DNA of 64,000 bases from Bacteroidota bacterium (lineage in GTDB: Bacteria > Bacteroidota > Bacteroidia > B-17B0 > Aurantibacillaceae), in NCBI GenBank assembly GCA_030684395.1, contig JAUXTT010000032.1:44876-108875 (forward strand), written 5' to 3'. Shown piece after piece: positions 34,592 through 44,198 of the stretch. Both the position numbers and the translations under genes were made by a program. Within the stretch, counting starts at the first letter, position 1. Each line of letters starts with the position of its first letter. The notes below the pieces were generated by a model that worked only from the letters and a program-made list of their open reading frames with translations, did no database searches and had not been told where the DNA came from.

Positions 34592-35855
34592 CTAAAAACT
34601 GCTTAATGTTTTGGTAAATGTAATCCAATTCTTCGTTTGTGATACAATAAGGTGGCAATATGTATAATACATTACCAAGCGGGCGAAGTAAAATTCCTCG
34701 CACTATAAAGTAAGTTGAGATATGTTCGGCTACACTGTTCAGGTAATGGGTTCCTTCATCCGTATTCAGCTCAATAGCCATAATGGTTCCGCATACCCTA
34801 ACATCTTTACACGCCTTGTGTTCGCTTACCGTTGCTAAAAACAACTTGTGTTTAGCGTGAATCCTCGCTATACTTTCAAAAGTTGCAGGTTCTTCCATCA
34901 GGTCTAAACTTGCCAATGCAGCAGAGCAAGCAGTTGGGTTGGCTGTATAACTGTGTCCGTGAAAAAAGGTTTTTGTTTTATCATCCTGAACAAAAGCTTC
35001 ATGAATTTCGTTGGAACAAGCAGTAACCCCCAAGGGCATATAACCTCCGGTAAGCCCTTTACTCAAACAAATAATATCCGGTTTGTTTTGTAATTGATCA
35101 GCAGCAAAAAAAGTTCCCGTTCTTCCAAAACCGGTCATTACTTCATCAGCAATAATAAGTGTCTTGTGTTCCCTGAAAAATGCAATGAGCTTATCAAGTA
35201 AAGCAGCATCATACATAAACATACCCGCTGCACCCTGCACCACAGGCTCAAAAACAAAACCGGCGATTTCTTTTTTTGAAAAGAGCAATTTTAGTTTCAG
35301 AATAAGTGTATTAATGTTCTCAGCAGTCGGCAACGGAATACGTTCCACATCAAACAACAATGGTGTAAAGGCATTATTAAACACATTACGCTCTCCAACA
35401 CTCATCCCACCAAAGGTATCACCATGATAAGCGTTCTCAAACGCAACAAAAGTAATTTTCTTTAAACGTTTATTATGCCAGTATTGCAATGCCATTTTCA
35501 ATGCCACTTCAACAGAAGTAGAGCCATTATCACTGTAAAACACTTTACCTAAATTATCAGGTAGATGTTTTAATAAACGTTCAGCAAGCAACACAGCATT
35601 CGGATGTGTGAAGCCACTAAAAATAGAATGTTCATTAGTTAAAAGTTGTTCACTTACTTTTTTAGAAATATAAGGATGGCAATGCCCGTGAAGGTTTACC
35701 CACCAGGAAGCTATTGCATCCATGATACGGTTCCCGTTCTCATCAATAAAATAAAGCCCTTCCGAACGAACAATATTAACAGGTGTTTCGGCATGCTTCA
35801 AATGCGTGAAGGGATGCCAAACAAAGGATTTATCTTTTTCAAGTATCGAACTCAT
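34572..35855 (-). CDS. bioA: Adenosylmethionine-8-amino-7-oxononanoate aminotransferase
   Basis: This is a 427-residue class III PLP aminotransferase of biotin synthesis, converting KAPA to DAPA with SAM as amino donor. HPFTHLKHAETPVNIV near the N-terminus, ASWWVNLHGHCHP (about 49-61), SGFTHPNAV, YSDNGSTSVEVALKMALQYW, AYHGDTFGGMSVG, IADEVMTGFGRTG and LSKGLTGGYMPLG (PLP lysine near residue 270) all match BioA rather than other class III enzymes. No other bio gene is in the window. Confidence 0.93.
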   Translation of the reverse strand: MSSILEKDKSFVWHPFTHLKHAETPVNIVRSEGLYFIDENGNRIMDAIASWWVNLHGHCHPYISKKVSEQLLTNEHSIFSGFTHPNAVLLAERLLKHLPDNLGKVFYSDNGSTSVEVALKMALQYWHNKRLKKITFVAFENAYHGDTFGGMSVGERNVFNNAFTPLLFDVERIPLPTAENINTLILKLKLLFSKKEIAGFVFEPVVQGAAGMFMYDAALLDKLIAFFREHKTLIIADEVMTGFGRTGTFFAADQLQNKPDIICLSKGLTGGYMPLGVTACSNEIHEAFVQDDKTKTFFHGHSYTANPTACSAALASLDLMEEPATFESIARIHAKHKLFLATVSEHKACKDVRVCGTIMAIELNTDEGTHYLNSVAEHISTYFIVRGILLRPLGNVLYILPPYCITNEELDYIYQNIKQFLDAYLKR

Positions 35856-35885
35856 GGTATTACAAATTTAGATATTAATTCCTCA

Positions 35886-36016
35886 AGTTCAACACAGAGT
35901 TCGCTGAGTAAAAAGAGTCTCACAGAGTTTTGAATTTTTCTTTTCGAATATTTCACTAAATAAAACTCTGTGAAACTCTTCCGCTATGGCGGCTCTCTGT
36001 ACCTCTGTGTTGAAAA
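35886..36016. repeat. ACACAGAG-type interspersed palindrome
   Basis: TTCAACACAGAG at the left pairs with CTCTGTGTTGAA at the right (perfect 12-bp arms). Inner arms AGTCTCACAGAGTTT and AAACTCTGTGAAACT extend the stem. It fills the gap between the TonB receptor and bioA. Confidence 0.85.
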
Positions 36017-36024
36017 AGTAGCAT

Positions 36025-38394
36025 CTAGAACTCAATTCTATAACTCAAAATAGGTATAAGTGTTGCCTGATACCAGTAATCAATGCTTTGCTTTTCGTTA
36101 TTATAAAACTGTCCGCCAACATTTTTCCTGTTTGTTACATTCTGAATGTCCAAAGCCAGTGTACTCGTGATCTTTTTAAAATTTCGTTTACAACTCAATC
36201 TCATATCAAGACGATAATAATCCGGATTTTTTTTAGCATAAGTTTGTTCAAAAACATACCTGGTTTCTCCTGCGAAAACAGAAGCATTTAAATCAATAGG
36301 TGTATAGCGCCTCCCTCCTACCCACACTGATTTAAAGTTTAATCCTATTATTCTTCCCTTTTTCTTCTCCGATAAAGTCCATTCTTTTCCTAAAGTTAAT
36401 GAAGTAGCATAATTGGAATTAAAAAAAGTACTGTACCACTGTCCGTTCGGCGCCCTGTAGTTTGATTCATATAATGAAACTGATAAGAGATAATAGAAAT
36501 TTTTATACAGGTATCTTTCATAAGTCATTTCCACACCATAATTTTTTCCTAATCCTGAGTTCGTTAAAACATCGGTATCATAACCCTCGGTATTATTGAT
36601 AATGGAATAAGTACTGGCTGTGTCGGTTGTAACCGGAATATTAAATAAATACTGATAATATACTTCGGTTTTAAAATGGTTGTACTCATTAATATTCCAA
36701 TCGTATCCTGCAACAAAGTGATGCGCTTTACTAAAACCCAAATTTTTATTGGGTGTTACAAAATCCCCATCCGAATAATCTGATCTCACAAAATACACGC
36801 CCAAAGGCTGTAACTGGCTGTGTAAACCATAGCCCAAGCTAAAACCATGCTTTTCCGAAACGTCATACCTGATAGAGGCACGTGGCTCTATAGCTGTTGA
36901 ATAATTTAAGATTAACTGAAAATAATGCAAGCCAATATTTGTTGTGATGCCATTTCTGAATTTCCTGTTCCATTGAAAAAAACTTTGCACTGTTTGTGTG
37001 CTTCCTTTAAGGTGGATCCTTTCTTTCACAACGGAAGAATCGGAGGGATACTCTTTTAATAATTTATAAGACAAGTGATTAAAAATAACACCTGCGCGTA
37101 TGCTGTTAGCAGCATTTATCTTCTTTGTATACACTGTGGAAGCCGTAATTTTTCCGTTCAAAAAATTCTCCCGGTACTTTATTACCGGCACATAGTTAAA
37201 ATTTAATTGTTGCTCATTATAGCCATTTTGAGTAGCTGAATACACAAGTGCTGTTTTAAAATAGGAACGGTTCTTGAAAGTTTTAACATGTGTAAGCCCT
37301 GTAGCCCCCGTATTGCTATAAAAACGCGTACTCATTCTGTAAAAATCACTCTCTTTCCATTTGGAAGAATCCTTTATTGCACGTGTACTCTGATCGCTAA
37401 TGCCACCGAAACCAAACAAACCAAAGGTTCCTGCTTTCCTTGTAGGCAACGAAATATTGTATGAAAGATCCTGAAAGGAAAGAAAAGCATCTCCAATGGG
37501 AATTCCCATTTTACCCAAAAGACCAAGTGTCGAATAACGGTAATTTACAAGATAAGAACCTTCAGATCCTTTTTTGAATGGTCCTTCGGATGCAATATCA
37601 AAACCAAGAAAGCTTGATTGAAAAGTATGTTCACGTTTTTGATTATTTCCTTTTCTAAGTTTAAGATCAAACACACCCGACAGAGCATTCCCGTATTCTG
37701 CTGCAAAAGCTCCGGTAGAAAAATCGGAGTTGGTTAATAGCTGAGAACTTAAAATAGAAATTCCGCCACCGGCAGAACCCACAAATGAAAAGTGATTGGG
37801 GTTAGGAACTTCTATACCTTCCACTCTCCATAACAAACCATTGGGTGAATTACCGCGGATTGAAATATTATTGAGCCCGTCATAAGTTTGCACTACACCT
37901 GCAAAAGAAGTGGCCATACGCGAAGGATCATTTATAGCTGCTGCAAAACGCTGCGCTTCATCAACCGAAAAAGCACGTGTACTAACAGATGACATATCAT
38001 TGAGTGGTTTATTCTTTTCCATCTTGGGAGTTATTACCACTTCTTTCATTTCATTTACCAGCTCTTCCATTTCAACGGATAAAACCAATTCTTTAGCAGA
38101 ATTCAAATGAAGATCATGCAAAATGATCTCTTTGTAACCTAAATAAGTAATACGTATTGAATGTTTCCCAACCGGAACATTTTCAATAGAAAAATTTCCT
38201 TTTTCATCAGATGCAGTTCCAATCGGAGGATCTGTGTTTAAGATCAGGATTGCAGCTCCGGGCAATGATTCGTGCGAGATTTTATCAGTTACCGTTCCTC
38301 TGATAGTTTGTGTTACAGTTTGCCGGGCAAACAAGGGTAGTGAGATACATACGCATATGCAAACACATATCCTGTTTATTATCCCGGCACCCAT
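36025..38394 (-). CDS. TonB-dependent receptor with carboxypeptidase-like regulatory domain
   Basis: This is a 789-residue outer-membrane protein. The signal peptide is short and cysteine-rich (cleavage near LFARQ). The carboxypeptidase-like beta domain (about 30-112: GTVTDKISHESLPGAAILIL, DEKGNFSIENVPVGKHSIRI) precedes the plug (about 125-225: ISIRGNSPNGLLWRVEGIEV) and the 22-stranded barrel, ending in the aromatic-terminal ILSYRIEF. No SusD partner lies next to it, so the ligand (metal chelate, vitamin or other) is unknown. Its single-gene setting beside bioA is suggestive of, but not evidence for, a cofactor role. Confidence 0.9.
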   Translation of the reverse strand: MGAGIINRICVCICVCISLPLFARQTVTQTIRGTVTDKISHESLPGAAILILNTDPPIGTASDEKGNFSIENVPVGKHSIRITYLGYKEIILHDLHLNSAKELVLSVEMEELVNEMKEVVITPKMEKNKPLNDMSSVSTRAFSVDEAQRFAAAINDPSRMATSFAGVVQTYDGLNNISIRGNSPNGLLWRVEGIEVPNPNHFSFVGSAGGGISILSSQLLTNSDFSTGAFAAEYGNALSGVFDLKLRKGNNQKREHTFQSSFLGFDIASEGPFKKGSEGSYLVNYRYSTLGLLGKMGIPIGDAFLSFQDLSYNISLPTRKAGTFGLFGFGGISDQSTRAIKDSSKWKESDFYRMSTRFYSNTGATGLTHVKTFKNRSYFKTALVYSATQNGYNEQQLNFNYVPVIKYRENFLNGKITASTVYTKKINAANSIRAGVIFNHLSYKLLKEYPSDSSVVKERIHLKGSTQTVQSFFQWNRKFRNGITTNIGLHYFQLILNYSTAIEPRASIRYDVSEKHGFSLGYGLHSQLQPLGVYFVRSDYSDGDFVTPNKNLGFSKAHHFVAGYDWNINEYNHFKTEVYYQYLFNIPVTTDTASTYSIINNTEGYDTDVLTNSGLGKNYGVEMTYERYLYKNFYYLLSVSLYESNYRAPNGQWYSTFFNSNYATSLTLGKEWTLSEKKKGRIIGLNFKSVWVGGRRYTPIDLNASVFAGETRYVFEQTYAKKNPDYYRLDMRLSCKRNFKKITSTLALDIQNVTNRKNVGGQFYNNEKQSIDYWYQATLIPILSYRIEF

Positions 38395-38500
38395 TGCTAT
38401 ATCATATCTATTACAAAGATACGGCTAATTATAGCCAATAACACAGCTTACAGGGTATGCCAAAAATTTAGTTTAGCTATTTTTTTAACTAAGATTATTG

Positions 38501-41395
38501 TTAAATTCTATTACAGATCCCATTGTAGGCACAATAGGTGCATTTATCGTCGTCTTCTGTTTGAGTATAAGGTATGCTTTTATCAAAAAGTTCTGAGGTC
38601 TTGTTTTGTAAATGTTTCTCAAACTCTTCCAGAAGCTCTTGTGTATATTGAAGCGGTTTTGCCGGCTGCTTGTTATCCGACCTCTGTTCCAGAATATAAT
38701 ACTCACTTTTTTTGTTTCCCTTAAATGGAACAATGCAGGTGCGGATTTTTTCAGGCTCGCACATGTTGTTACGCCATGCTAACCATGCATATACAAACAA
38801 TTGAAATGCTTTATTATATTTTTTATTACTGAACAATTCTTCAAACCCGACAAATTCAAACTTATCGTTTGTTTCATTCACTGAAGACTTGTAATCAACA
38901 ATCCTGAAGTGATCTGCTGTAGCATCTATTCTATCACAGGTTCCCGAAAATTTAACTTTAACTGTTTCCTTACCTGTATTAAGGTCAATTACCCATTCCA
39001 GTTTTTTTTCCAGGTCAAGGATCTTCAGGGAATTTTTATTTGCTGTTAAACTTTTTACATATTCAGCATCTGCTCGGATAAGATTTTCTGCATAGATCTT
39101 AATGGTGTGATAAGCCAGGTAATTTTTACCCTGCTTAAATTCACTTTCCGAATACTGCTCTTTAAAACCACTTTGGGTAAGCTCTTCTATCTTAGGCAGT
39201 ATCTCTGAAAAATCTGCTTCATTTAAATAAATATCCTTTTTGTTTGCGTAAGCATGTTCCAATACATAATGGAGAATGGTTCCAAAAGTACCTGCTTCCA
39301 CACTTTCTTCTACTTCTTCGGGCTCCTTAATGTGAGCAAGGTAATTGAAATAAAAACGCAGACTACAATCTTTATAGCTGTTCAGTAAGCTCGGAGAAAA
39401 ACCGGAGCGTTCAGGAGTAAATGCTTTTGCTTTGGTACGCTCAATAAGTTCATCGGTTTTCTCAATGGAGATCTCCAAAGTATGGCGTTTCTCTCCTACT
39501 TCGGAAATGGCAATACTTTCATTGATTACTGCATTCTTGTTTACCCGGGGCAATTCGGTGAGCAATTGAGTAATGAACCGACTTTTTTCACCCTTCCCTA
39601 AAGTATCTGTTTCGGTATTATAAATTAAAGCAATTGATTCTGCTTTCTGGATCAAACGATAAAAGTGGTAGGCATATATTGCATCTTTATCCTGGTAAAC
39701 AGGTAATCGGAAATACTTTTTCAGGTCAAAAGGAATGAAGGTATTTGCTGATTTACCTGAGGGTAAAATATTTTCGTTTACTGAAATAAGGATCAGGTTT
39801 TCGAAATCTAAAGTACGGGTTTCCAAAACCCCCATAATCTGTAAGCCTTTCAATGGTTCACCAAAAAAAGGAACGGAAGCTCCCGATACCAATTGTTGAA
39901 TAATCTTGCGAAGTGTTTTTAATTCATTTATATAATTTACGGAACTGCACACTTCTTCCAAACGCGTAATGAGCTTTCCAAATTCAAATACAAATTCAGT
40001 TTCTGTTGACAAAAATTTAGCTGTGTTCTCCCGATAGCTATCGGGATCAAACTTATTTAATAAACGCTCAGATAATAACTTCAGTTTTGTAACCGCTCCT
40101 ATAGCACTGTCCCAGCCTTCAAAAAGAAACCGTACATTCTCGTAATTGTCGCCAAACAAATTATTGAGTGTTTTTACTGAAAAATAAGAAATGTTTTTCT
40201 CTGCAATACCTTTAGCTAATTTGTTCGCATTGTTTTCTTTCCCATACAACAAGGCAAAATAAGGGTTCTGCAACACCCGCATCAGGTCTTTATAATAAAT
40301 AGCACCTTGCGCGGAGTTTTGTTTTTTGTTGATGTGCATATTCACCAACTGTTCAGAAAGATCGTAAAGCGTACTTTGACTTAATGGATATTCTAAAGAA
40401 ACGTTCACAGCTTCTATTTCTTCGGGCAACACACTAAGTAATGGAAACAAAAGAGATTCATCACACAAAACAATGGCAGTCTTATTCAGGTCCACTCCTT
40501 TGTAAATCCACTCTTTTAGTACAGATGTGGCGGTTGCCACCTGCGCCATGTTTTGCGCTGCACCAATTACCTGTATATTCTTTACCTGCTCCTTAAGATT
40601 ATTGGTAATAAAGCTTTCTGATCTGAATTGTTCTTTGGTAAAATGTTTACGTAAAAAATTTCCTGCCTCATGAAGTTCATTGGAAAAATAATAATTATCA
40701 ATATCCCATAAAACAATTGCTCCCTGCTGTTCAATAAAATAATTAAAAAGTACTTCTTCTGCTCTGTTCAAGGCATTAAACCCCGCAAAAATGATCTTAG
40801 TGTTTTTGTTGAGATAACTATCGGGGTTTATTTTTCCGCTCAATGTATTCCTAACCGCATTTTTGTAGGCTAATCCCTGATAAGCAATTTGTTTGGTTTC
40901 AAGCTGCTTAGTATAATGCTCATACACATCTCCAAGTGAGGACATAAAAGCAATATAATTTCGCTGCATGTCGGTTTTCTCTTCCCTGGCTAAACTCCAG
41001 TTTTCGATTTCTTTAATTTCAGCAAGGTTTTTATAAATGCTTTTGGCCTCAATGAGGTAACGGTCGATCTCATTATAATCCTGCATCAACATATTCGACC
41101 ATTTTATAAAACCGTCGAAGGATTCCGCCTTATCCTTCATCACACTTACATAACTATCGTATAAAAGTGCAGAGAGGGTAATTGAATCGGCTGACTGCAT
41201 TCCTGAAAGTTCCGCAATAAATTCTTCCGCACTAATGATCTTTGGCAACCATATTGTTTTGTTGTATATATTTGCGAGATGCCTTTTTAAAAATAAGGCG
41301 CCACGCTTATTAGGAAGCACAATCATCAGTTCGCGCGTTTGATCGCCGAAGTGTTGATGAATATAGTTAGCAGTATCTAATAGAAATGGAGTCAT
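38501..41395 (-). CDS. AddB-like PD-(D/E)XK exonuclease/helicase-like protein
   Basis: The protein has 964 residues from the ATG at 41395; the longer reading from 41455 has no support. The N-terminal region (about 25-560) resembles a degenerate SF1 helicase as in AddB. The C-terminal nuclease has FSPSLLNSYKDCSLRFYF, CDRIDATADHFRIVDYKSS (the D and the K of the active site) and the closing CTYCAYNGIC, which with the earlier Cys forms the iron-sulfur staple of AddB/RecB-family nucleases. It should act in recombinational DNA end processing. No addA lies next to it in this window. Its start codon overlaps that of a divergent small gene. Confidence 0.85.
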   Translation of the reverse strand: MTPFLLDTANYIHQHFGDQTRELMIVLPNKRGALFLKRHLANIYNKTIWLPKIISAEEFIAELSGMQSADSITLSALLYDSYVSVMKDKAESFDGFIKWSNMLMQDYNEIDRYLIEAKSIYKNLAEIKEIENWSLAREEKTDMQRNYIAFMSSLGDVYEHYTKQLETKQIAYQGLAYKNAVRNTLSGKINPDSYLNKNTKIIFAGFNALNRAEEVLFNYFIEQQGAIVLWDIDNYYFSNELHEAGNFLRKHFTKEQFRSESFITNNLKEQVKNIQVIGAAQNMAQVATATSVLKEWIYKGVDLNKTAIVLCDESLLFPLLSVLPEEIEAVNVSLEYPLSQSTLYDLSEQLVNMHINKKQNSAQGAIYYKDLMRVLQNPYFALLYGKENNANKLAKGIAEKNISYFSVKTLNNLFGDNYENVRFLFEGWDSAIGAVTKLKLLSERLLNKFDPDSYRENTAKFLSTETEFVFEFGKLITRLEEVCSSVNYINELKTLRKIIQQLVSGASVPFFGEPLKGLQIMGVLETRTLDFENLILISVNENILPSGKSANTFIPFDLKKYFRLPVYQDKDAIYAYHFYRLIQKAESIALIYNTETDTLGKGEKSRFITQLLTELPRVNKNAVINESIAISEVGEKRHTLEISIEKTDELIERTKAKAFTPERSGFSPSLLNSYKDCSLRFYFNYLAHIKEPEEVEESVEAGTFGTILHYVLEHAYANKKDIYLNEADFSEILPKIEELTQSGFKEQYSESEFKQGKNYLAYHTIKIYAENLIRADAEYVKSLTANKNSLKILDLEKKLEWVIDLNTGKETVKVKFSGTCDRIDATADHFRIVDYKSSVNETNDKFEFVGFEELFSNKKYNKAFQLFVYAWLAWRNNMCEPEKIRTCIVPFKGNKKSEYYILEQRSDNKQPAKPLQYTQELLEEFEKHLQNKTSELFDKSIPYTQTEDDDKCTYCAYNGICNRI

Positions 41396-41639
41396 GATAA
41401 AATCACCCCTTGAAGATATACATTTTCCGCAATACAGGAAGTACAGCAATAACAAAAATTATTTCAAGATCTATTCAGCCCATGAGTTTGAGGAAGTTCA
41501 GGTGATTGGAACAAAGCATATCCGGCGTTCGGTAAAAGCAATTCAGTTCCCGGAGAAAAACCTGATCATTGACCTTTTACTATTAAAGCATGAAAACATA
41601 CTTGTTATTAACAGGAAAGAGTATGAGAAGTTAACTTAA
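41394..41639 (+). CDS. Small conserved-looking hypothetical protein, divergent from the nuclease gene
   Basis: The protein has 81 residues with a well-formed amino-acid composition: PLEDIHFPQYRKYSNNKNYF, SAHEFEEVQVIGTKH, PEKNLIIDLLLLKHEN and NRKEYEKL. I believe similar short proteins occur widely in this phylum, but I cannot name a family. It is not a shadow of the nuclease gene, because it extends away from it. Its ATG (41394-41396) shares two bases with the ATG of the nuclease gene on the other strand (sequence CATG), so each gene's control region lies in the other's coding sequence. Confidence 0.7.
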   Translation: MIKSPLEDIHFPQYRKYSNNKNYFKIYSAHEFEEVQVIGTKHIRRSVKAIQFPEKNLIIDLLLLKHENILVINRKEYEKLT

Positions 41640-41673
41640 AATCGAAAATCAAAAAAAGATTAGATGGAGAATA

Positions 41674-42630
41674 TTACTTCTCTATCACAATTCTTTCAGT
41701 CGTTTTCTTTCCGTTTACCACGATACTGCAAATATAAATTCCATTTGCCACATCTTTTAAGGTTGTTGGCAACACATATTTACCTGTATGCTGAGTTTGG
41801 TTATTAATTACATTTTTAACCAAAGCACCATTGATATCATATATATCTATCTGCACAATTCCCTTTTGTTTTACTTCATATTGAATTGTGAACTCTCCTG
41901 AACTTGGGTTTGGAAATAGTATTGCCGTATTTTCGTGAACAAGTGTCATGTCGTGTCTTTTCTCTAAATCTGAATTTGAATCAGAAACGGTAGTTGGTAT
42001 AATTTCAGTTGTTGGATCAACGACATAAGCAACTGCACCTGCTAAAGTTTGCCCTACCATATTATCTATCAGTGGTTCAATTGTAGTCTCAACAATTGTA
42101 TCAGGAATCAACAGTTCTTCTTTATAGTAACCAATTCCTCCATTTACCATTACTTCCACGCGTTCAATTTGCATTTCGCCATCAAGAGTTTCAAGCGTAT
42201 CAATTTTTACAGAATCTGTTTTAATAGTATCTTCCTGAAAAGTTAATGGAACCGCACCCATAAGCATTTCTCTGTTCTCAATACCGATCTCTCCAACAGT
42301 TCTTCCACTATAGTTTGTGCAACTGAAAAGAAAAGTCCCGAACACAAAGAACACTGCCATTGCAAAAGTTTTTGTTGAGCTTACGTTTCCAGGGATCAAA
42401 TGCCATGGAATACTAATTCTGAGTGGTCGGTCAATTTGGGTTTTCTTAAAATGCCCACATACTTTTTTATCTGAGTTTTCCTGGAGGATGGAGTGAATTT
42501 CCATATCCGTTTTATTGGAAAAATCTATAACTGTTTTAGAACAAACGGTGCAATGTCTACCGGTAGCTGCAGGGTTCATTTTATTCCAATCTTCGTTGCA
42601 GGGTTCGGGAATACGTACAATGTAACTCAT
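41674..42630 (-). CDS. Protein with cytoplasmic Cys-rich N-terminus, internal membrane segment and T9SS type A sorting domain
   Basis: The protein has 318 residues. The start has PEPCNEDWNKM, GRHCTVCSKTVIDFSN and VCGHF, a Cys-pair motif common at the N-terminus of Bacteroidota proteins related to TonB and carboxypeptidase-like membrane proteins. A hydrophobic segment follows at about 88-106 (TFAMAVFFVFGTFLFSC). The middle is Thr/Ile/Val-rich and low in complexity. The C-terminal 75 residues are a type A sorting domain (LFPNPSSGEFTIQYEVKQKG, NGIYICSIVVNGK). It lacks an N-terminal signal peptide, so export must use the internal segment, or the T9SS tail is not functional. Confidence 0.7.
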   Translation of the reverse strand: MSYIVRIPEPCNEDWNKMNPAATGRHCTVCSKTVIDFSNKTDMEIHSILQENSDKKVCGHFKKTQIDRPLRISIPWHLIPGNVSSTKTFAMAVFFVFGTFLFSCTNYSGRTVGEIGIENREMLMGAVPLTFQEDTIKTDSVKIDTLETLDGEMQIERVEVMVNGGIGYYKEELLIPDTIVETTIEPLIDNMVGQTLAGAVAYVVDPTTEIIPTTVSDSNSDLEKRHDMTLVHENTAILFPNPSSGEFTIQYEVKQKGIVQIDIYDINGALVKNVINNQTQHTGKYVLPTTLKDVANGIYICSIVVNGKKTTERIVIEK

Positions 42631-42662
42631 AATGCTTGATTTTGGTATTTAGACGCCTCAAT

Positions 42663-42697
42663 TGACTTTTTTCCATAAACGAATGGAAAAAAAGTCA
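42663..42697. repeat. A/T-rich inverted repeat upstream of the sorting-domain gene
   Basis: TGACTTTTTTCCAT (42663-42676) pairs with ATGGAAAAAAAGTCA (42683-42697). It lies in the 157-bp gap before the gene that starts at 42630 and may be a leader hairpin or operator. Confidence 0.4.
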
Positions 42698-42787
42698 GCG
42701 ACTATCTTTTAATCAATTATAGAGTTGTAGAGCAGGCAATAAAACCGTTAGTTCTTATGTGGTATGCACTTTTTGGCAAGTGATAAT

Positions 42788-43198
42788 TTAATTTAGGGAA
42801 AGCAGCCATTTTTCAGCTTCTTCTATGCTATCAAACAAGCGAACAGGCTTATCCGGTTTATCGAACTTGATATAAAAATTCCCAATGATACGTTGCGCCA
42901 TGTTTTTTACTATAACAGCTTCGGCAATAGAAAACTTCAGCGCTTCTGGTTCAGCCATAAATGAACGGGCATCACTATCCACCATTGCATGTTCTCCCGG
43001 AACTTTAAGAATCAGATGTGGAATGCCTCCGGTAATTTCTTCCAGAGCTGTGAGATACTCTTTTGCATCCTTTATGCCAAAATACGCTTCCTCTCCTGTA
43101 TTCATTTGCACTATTCCATCGCTGCGTAATTGTAAATTAAATAAGGAATGATCAACTTGTTTAACTACTGAATTCGCTTTCCACTCTGCTGCCTCCAT
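42788..43198 (-). CDS. STAS/SpoIIAA-like domain protein
   Basis: The protein has 136 residues. The alternating strand-helix pattern (FNLQLRSDGIVQMN, DAKEYLTALEEITG, PHLILKVPGEH, ARSFMAEPEALKF, AEAVIVKNMAQRIIGNFY, RLFDSIEEAEKWL) fits the STAS/SpoIIAA-like fold. The closing Phe-Asp-Ser-xx-Glu-Ala-xx-Trp-Leu helix is common in Bacteroidota members. Some STAS proteins are targets of SpoIIE phosphatases through a serine at the start of helix 1. In this copy no clear target serine stands out. Its presence with six SpoIIE genes is suggestive only. Confidence 0.65.
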   Translation of the reverse strand: MEAAEWKANSVVKQVDHSLFNLQLRSDGIVQMNTGEEAYFGIKDAKEYLTALEEITGGIPHLILKVPGEHAMVDSDARSFMAEPEALKFSIAEAVIVKNMAQRIIGNFYIKFDKPDKPVRLFDSIEEAEKWLLSLN

Positions 43199-43358
43199 AA
43201 ATCGTTTTCACATTAAATTCTGATCTAAATGTAGGAAGCTTTCAGAAATAAACAAAGGAAAATAACGAATAATAGACTTTAAATAACTATTAGCACCTTT
43301 TAGCTAATTTCACTGAAATGATTTTTAATATAACATGGGGAAATTTTCAGTACTAATT

Positions 43359-43706
43359 TTATTGTTTTACCAATTCTTCGCCATCAACAGTCATTTTTAT
43401 TACTCCCGCTTCCTGATGAGGAAGATTTGTTACAATAAATGTTGTATTAATTCCCAAAGCACCTACAATAAAATTATTTCCTTCAAATTTTTGAATGGGT
43501 CCATTTACACTTGTTGATGAAACTTCAGATGTTTGTTTTTTATAATCTACCCTACCACCCGCTGTGATTTTAAGTGTAATCTTATCGGATGTCCATGTGC
43601 CAATATAATCTTCTTTGCCGGCAGGAATACCGCTTCCTTTAAGCCCACATGAACTAATGTAACATATGATCAAAAATAAGGCTGCTATTTTTTTAATGAT
43701 TCTCAT
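43359..43706 (-). CDS. Hypothetical lipoprotein
   Basis: The protein has 115 residues. The lipoprotein signal (MRIIKKIAALFLIICYISSC) puts the lipidated cysteine at residue 20. The mature part (DYIGTWTSDKITLKITAGGR) looks like a small lipocalin-like beta barrel of the type common in Bacteroidota lipoproteins. Function unknown. The neighbours are separate genes with gaps over 120 bp on both sides. Confidence 0.65.
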   Translation of the reverse strand: MRIIKKIAALFLIICYISSCGLKGSGIPAGKEDYIGTWTSDKITLKITAGGRVDYKKQTSEVSSTSVNGPIQKFEGNNFIVGALGINTTFIVTNLPHQEAGVIKMTVDGEELVKQ

Positions 43707-43832
43707 GGAACTAATTTTTATCTAATTTACAGATTTAAAACAAATAAAAAAGCACCGTCTGCATTTTTGCAACAGGGGAATTAATGAAATAATTTGTCAA
43801 CAAAAGAATAATTATTTTTCTGCGGGTGCCAA

Positions 43833-44066
43833 TTAATTATTTTTTAAATAGGAATAAATGGCATCCTTAAGGTTAACACGTTTTAAACGTAGCTCATTTA
43901 AATGCTCATCAGTTGTAGGAGTTGCCCCGGTTTCAATACTATGAATGGAATGATCCACTTCATGATATTCTTCAAAAACTTTTTTAAAATGACTGTCGCT
44001 AACTTTTAGATTATGAATCTTTTCCTTCATTTCAGGAAACTCATGTAAGATGTCATGCTTTTGCAT
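43833..44066 (-). CDS. DUF465/YdcH-like small helical protein
   Basis: The protein has 77 residues from the ATG at 44066 (MQKHDILHEFPEMKEKIHNL); an upstream reading from 44093 adds nine residues without support. The sequence HFKKVFEEYHEVDHSIHSIE and LKRVNLKDAIYSYL is the two-helix DUF465 pattern. Function in bacteria is not established. It lies alone between two lipoprotein genes. Confidence 0.75.
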   Translation of the reverse strand: MQKHDILHEFPEMKEKIHNLKVSDSHFKKVFEEYHEVDHSIHSIETGATPTTDEHLNELRLKRVNLKDAIYSYLKNN

Positions 44067-44198
44067 ATCCGTTGTTTTTAAGTTTGTTCGCACAAATGTA
44101 TAGTGCGTCCATGCTAATCAACGAGACTTAGATCAGGCAAAAAACTAATAAATATCAGGATTTACAACACATTACTTCCGCTAAGAAAATAATTTTGC

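Noticed and set aside
41396..41455. Longer N-terminus of the AddB-like protein (MLLLYFLYCG...)
   Set aside because: It would overlap the divergent gene by 60 bp, and the conserved start appears to be MTPFLLDTANY.
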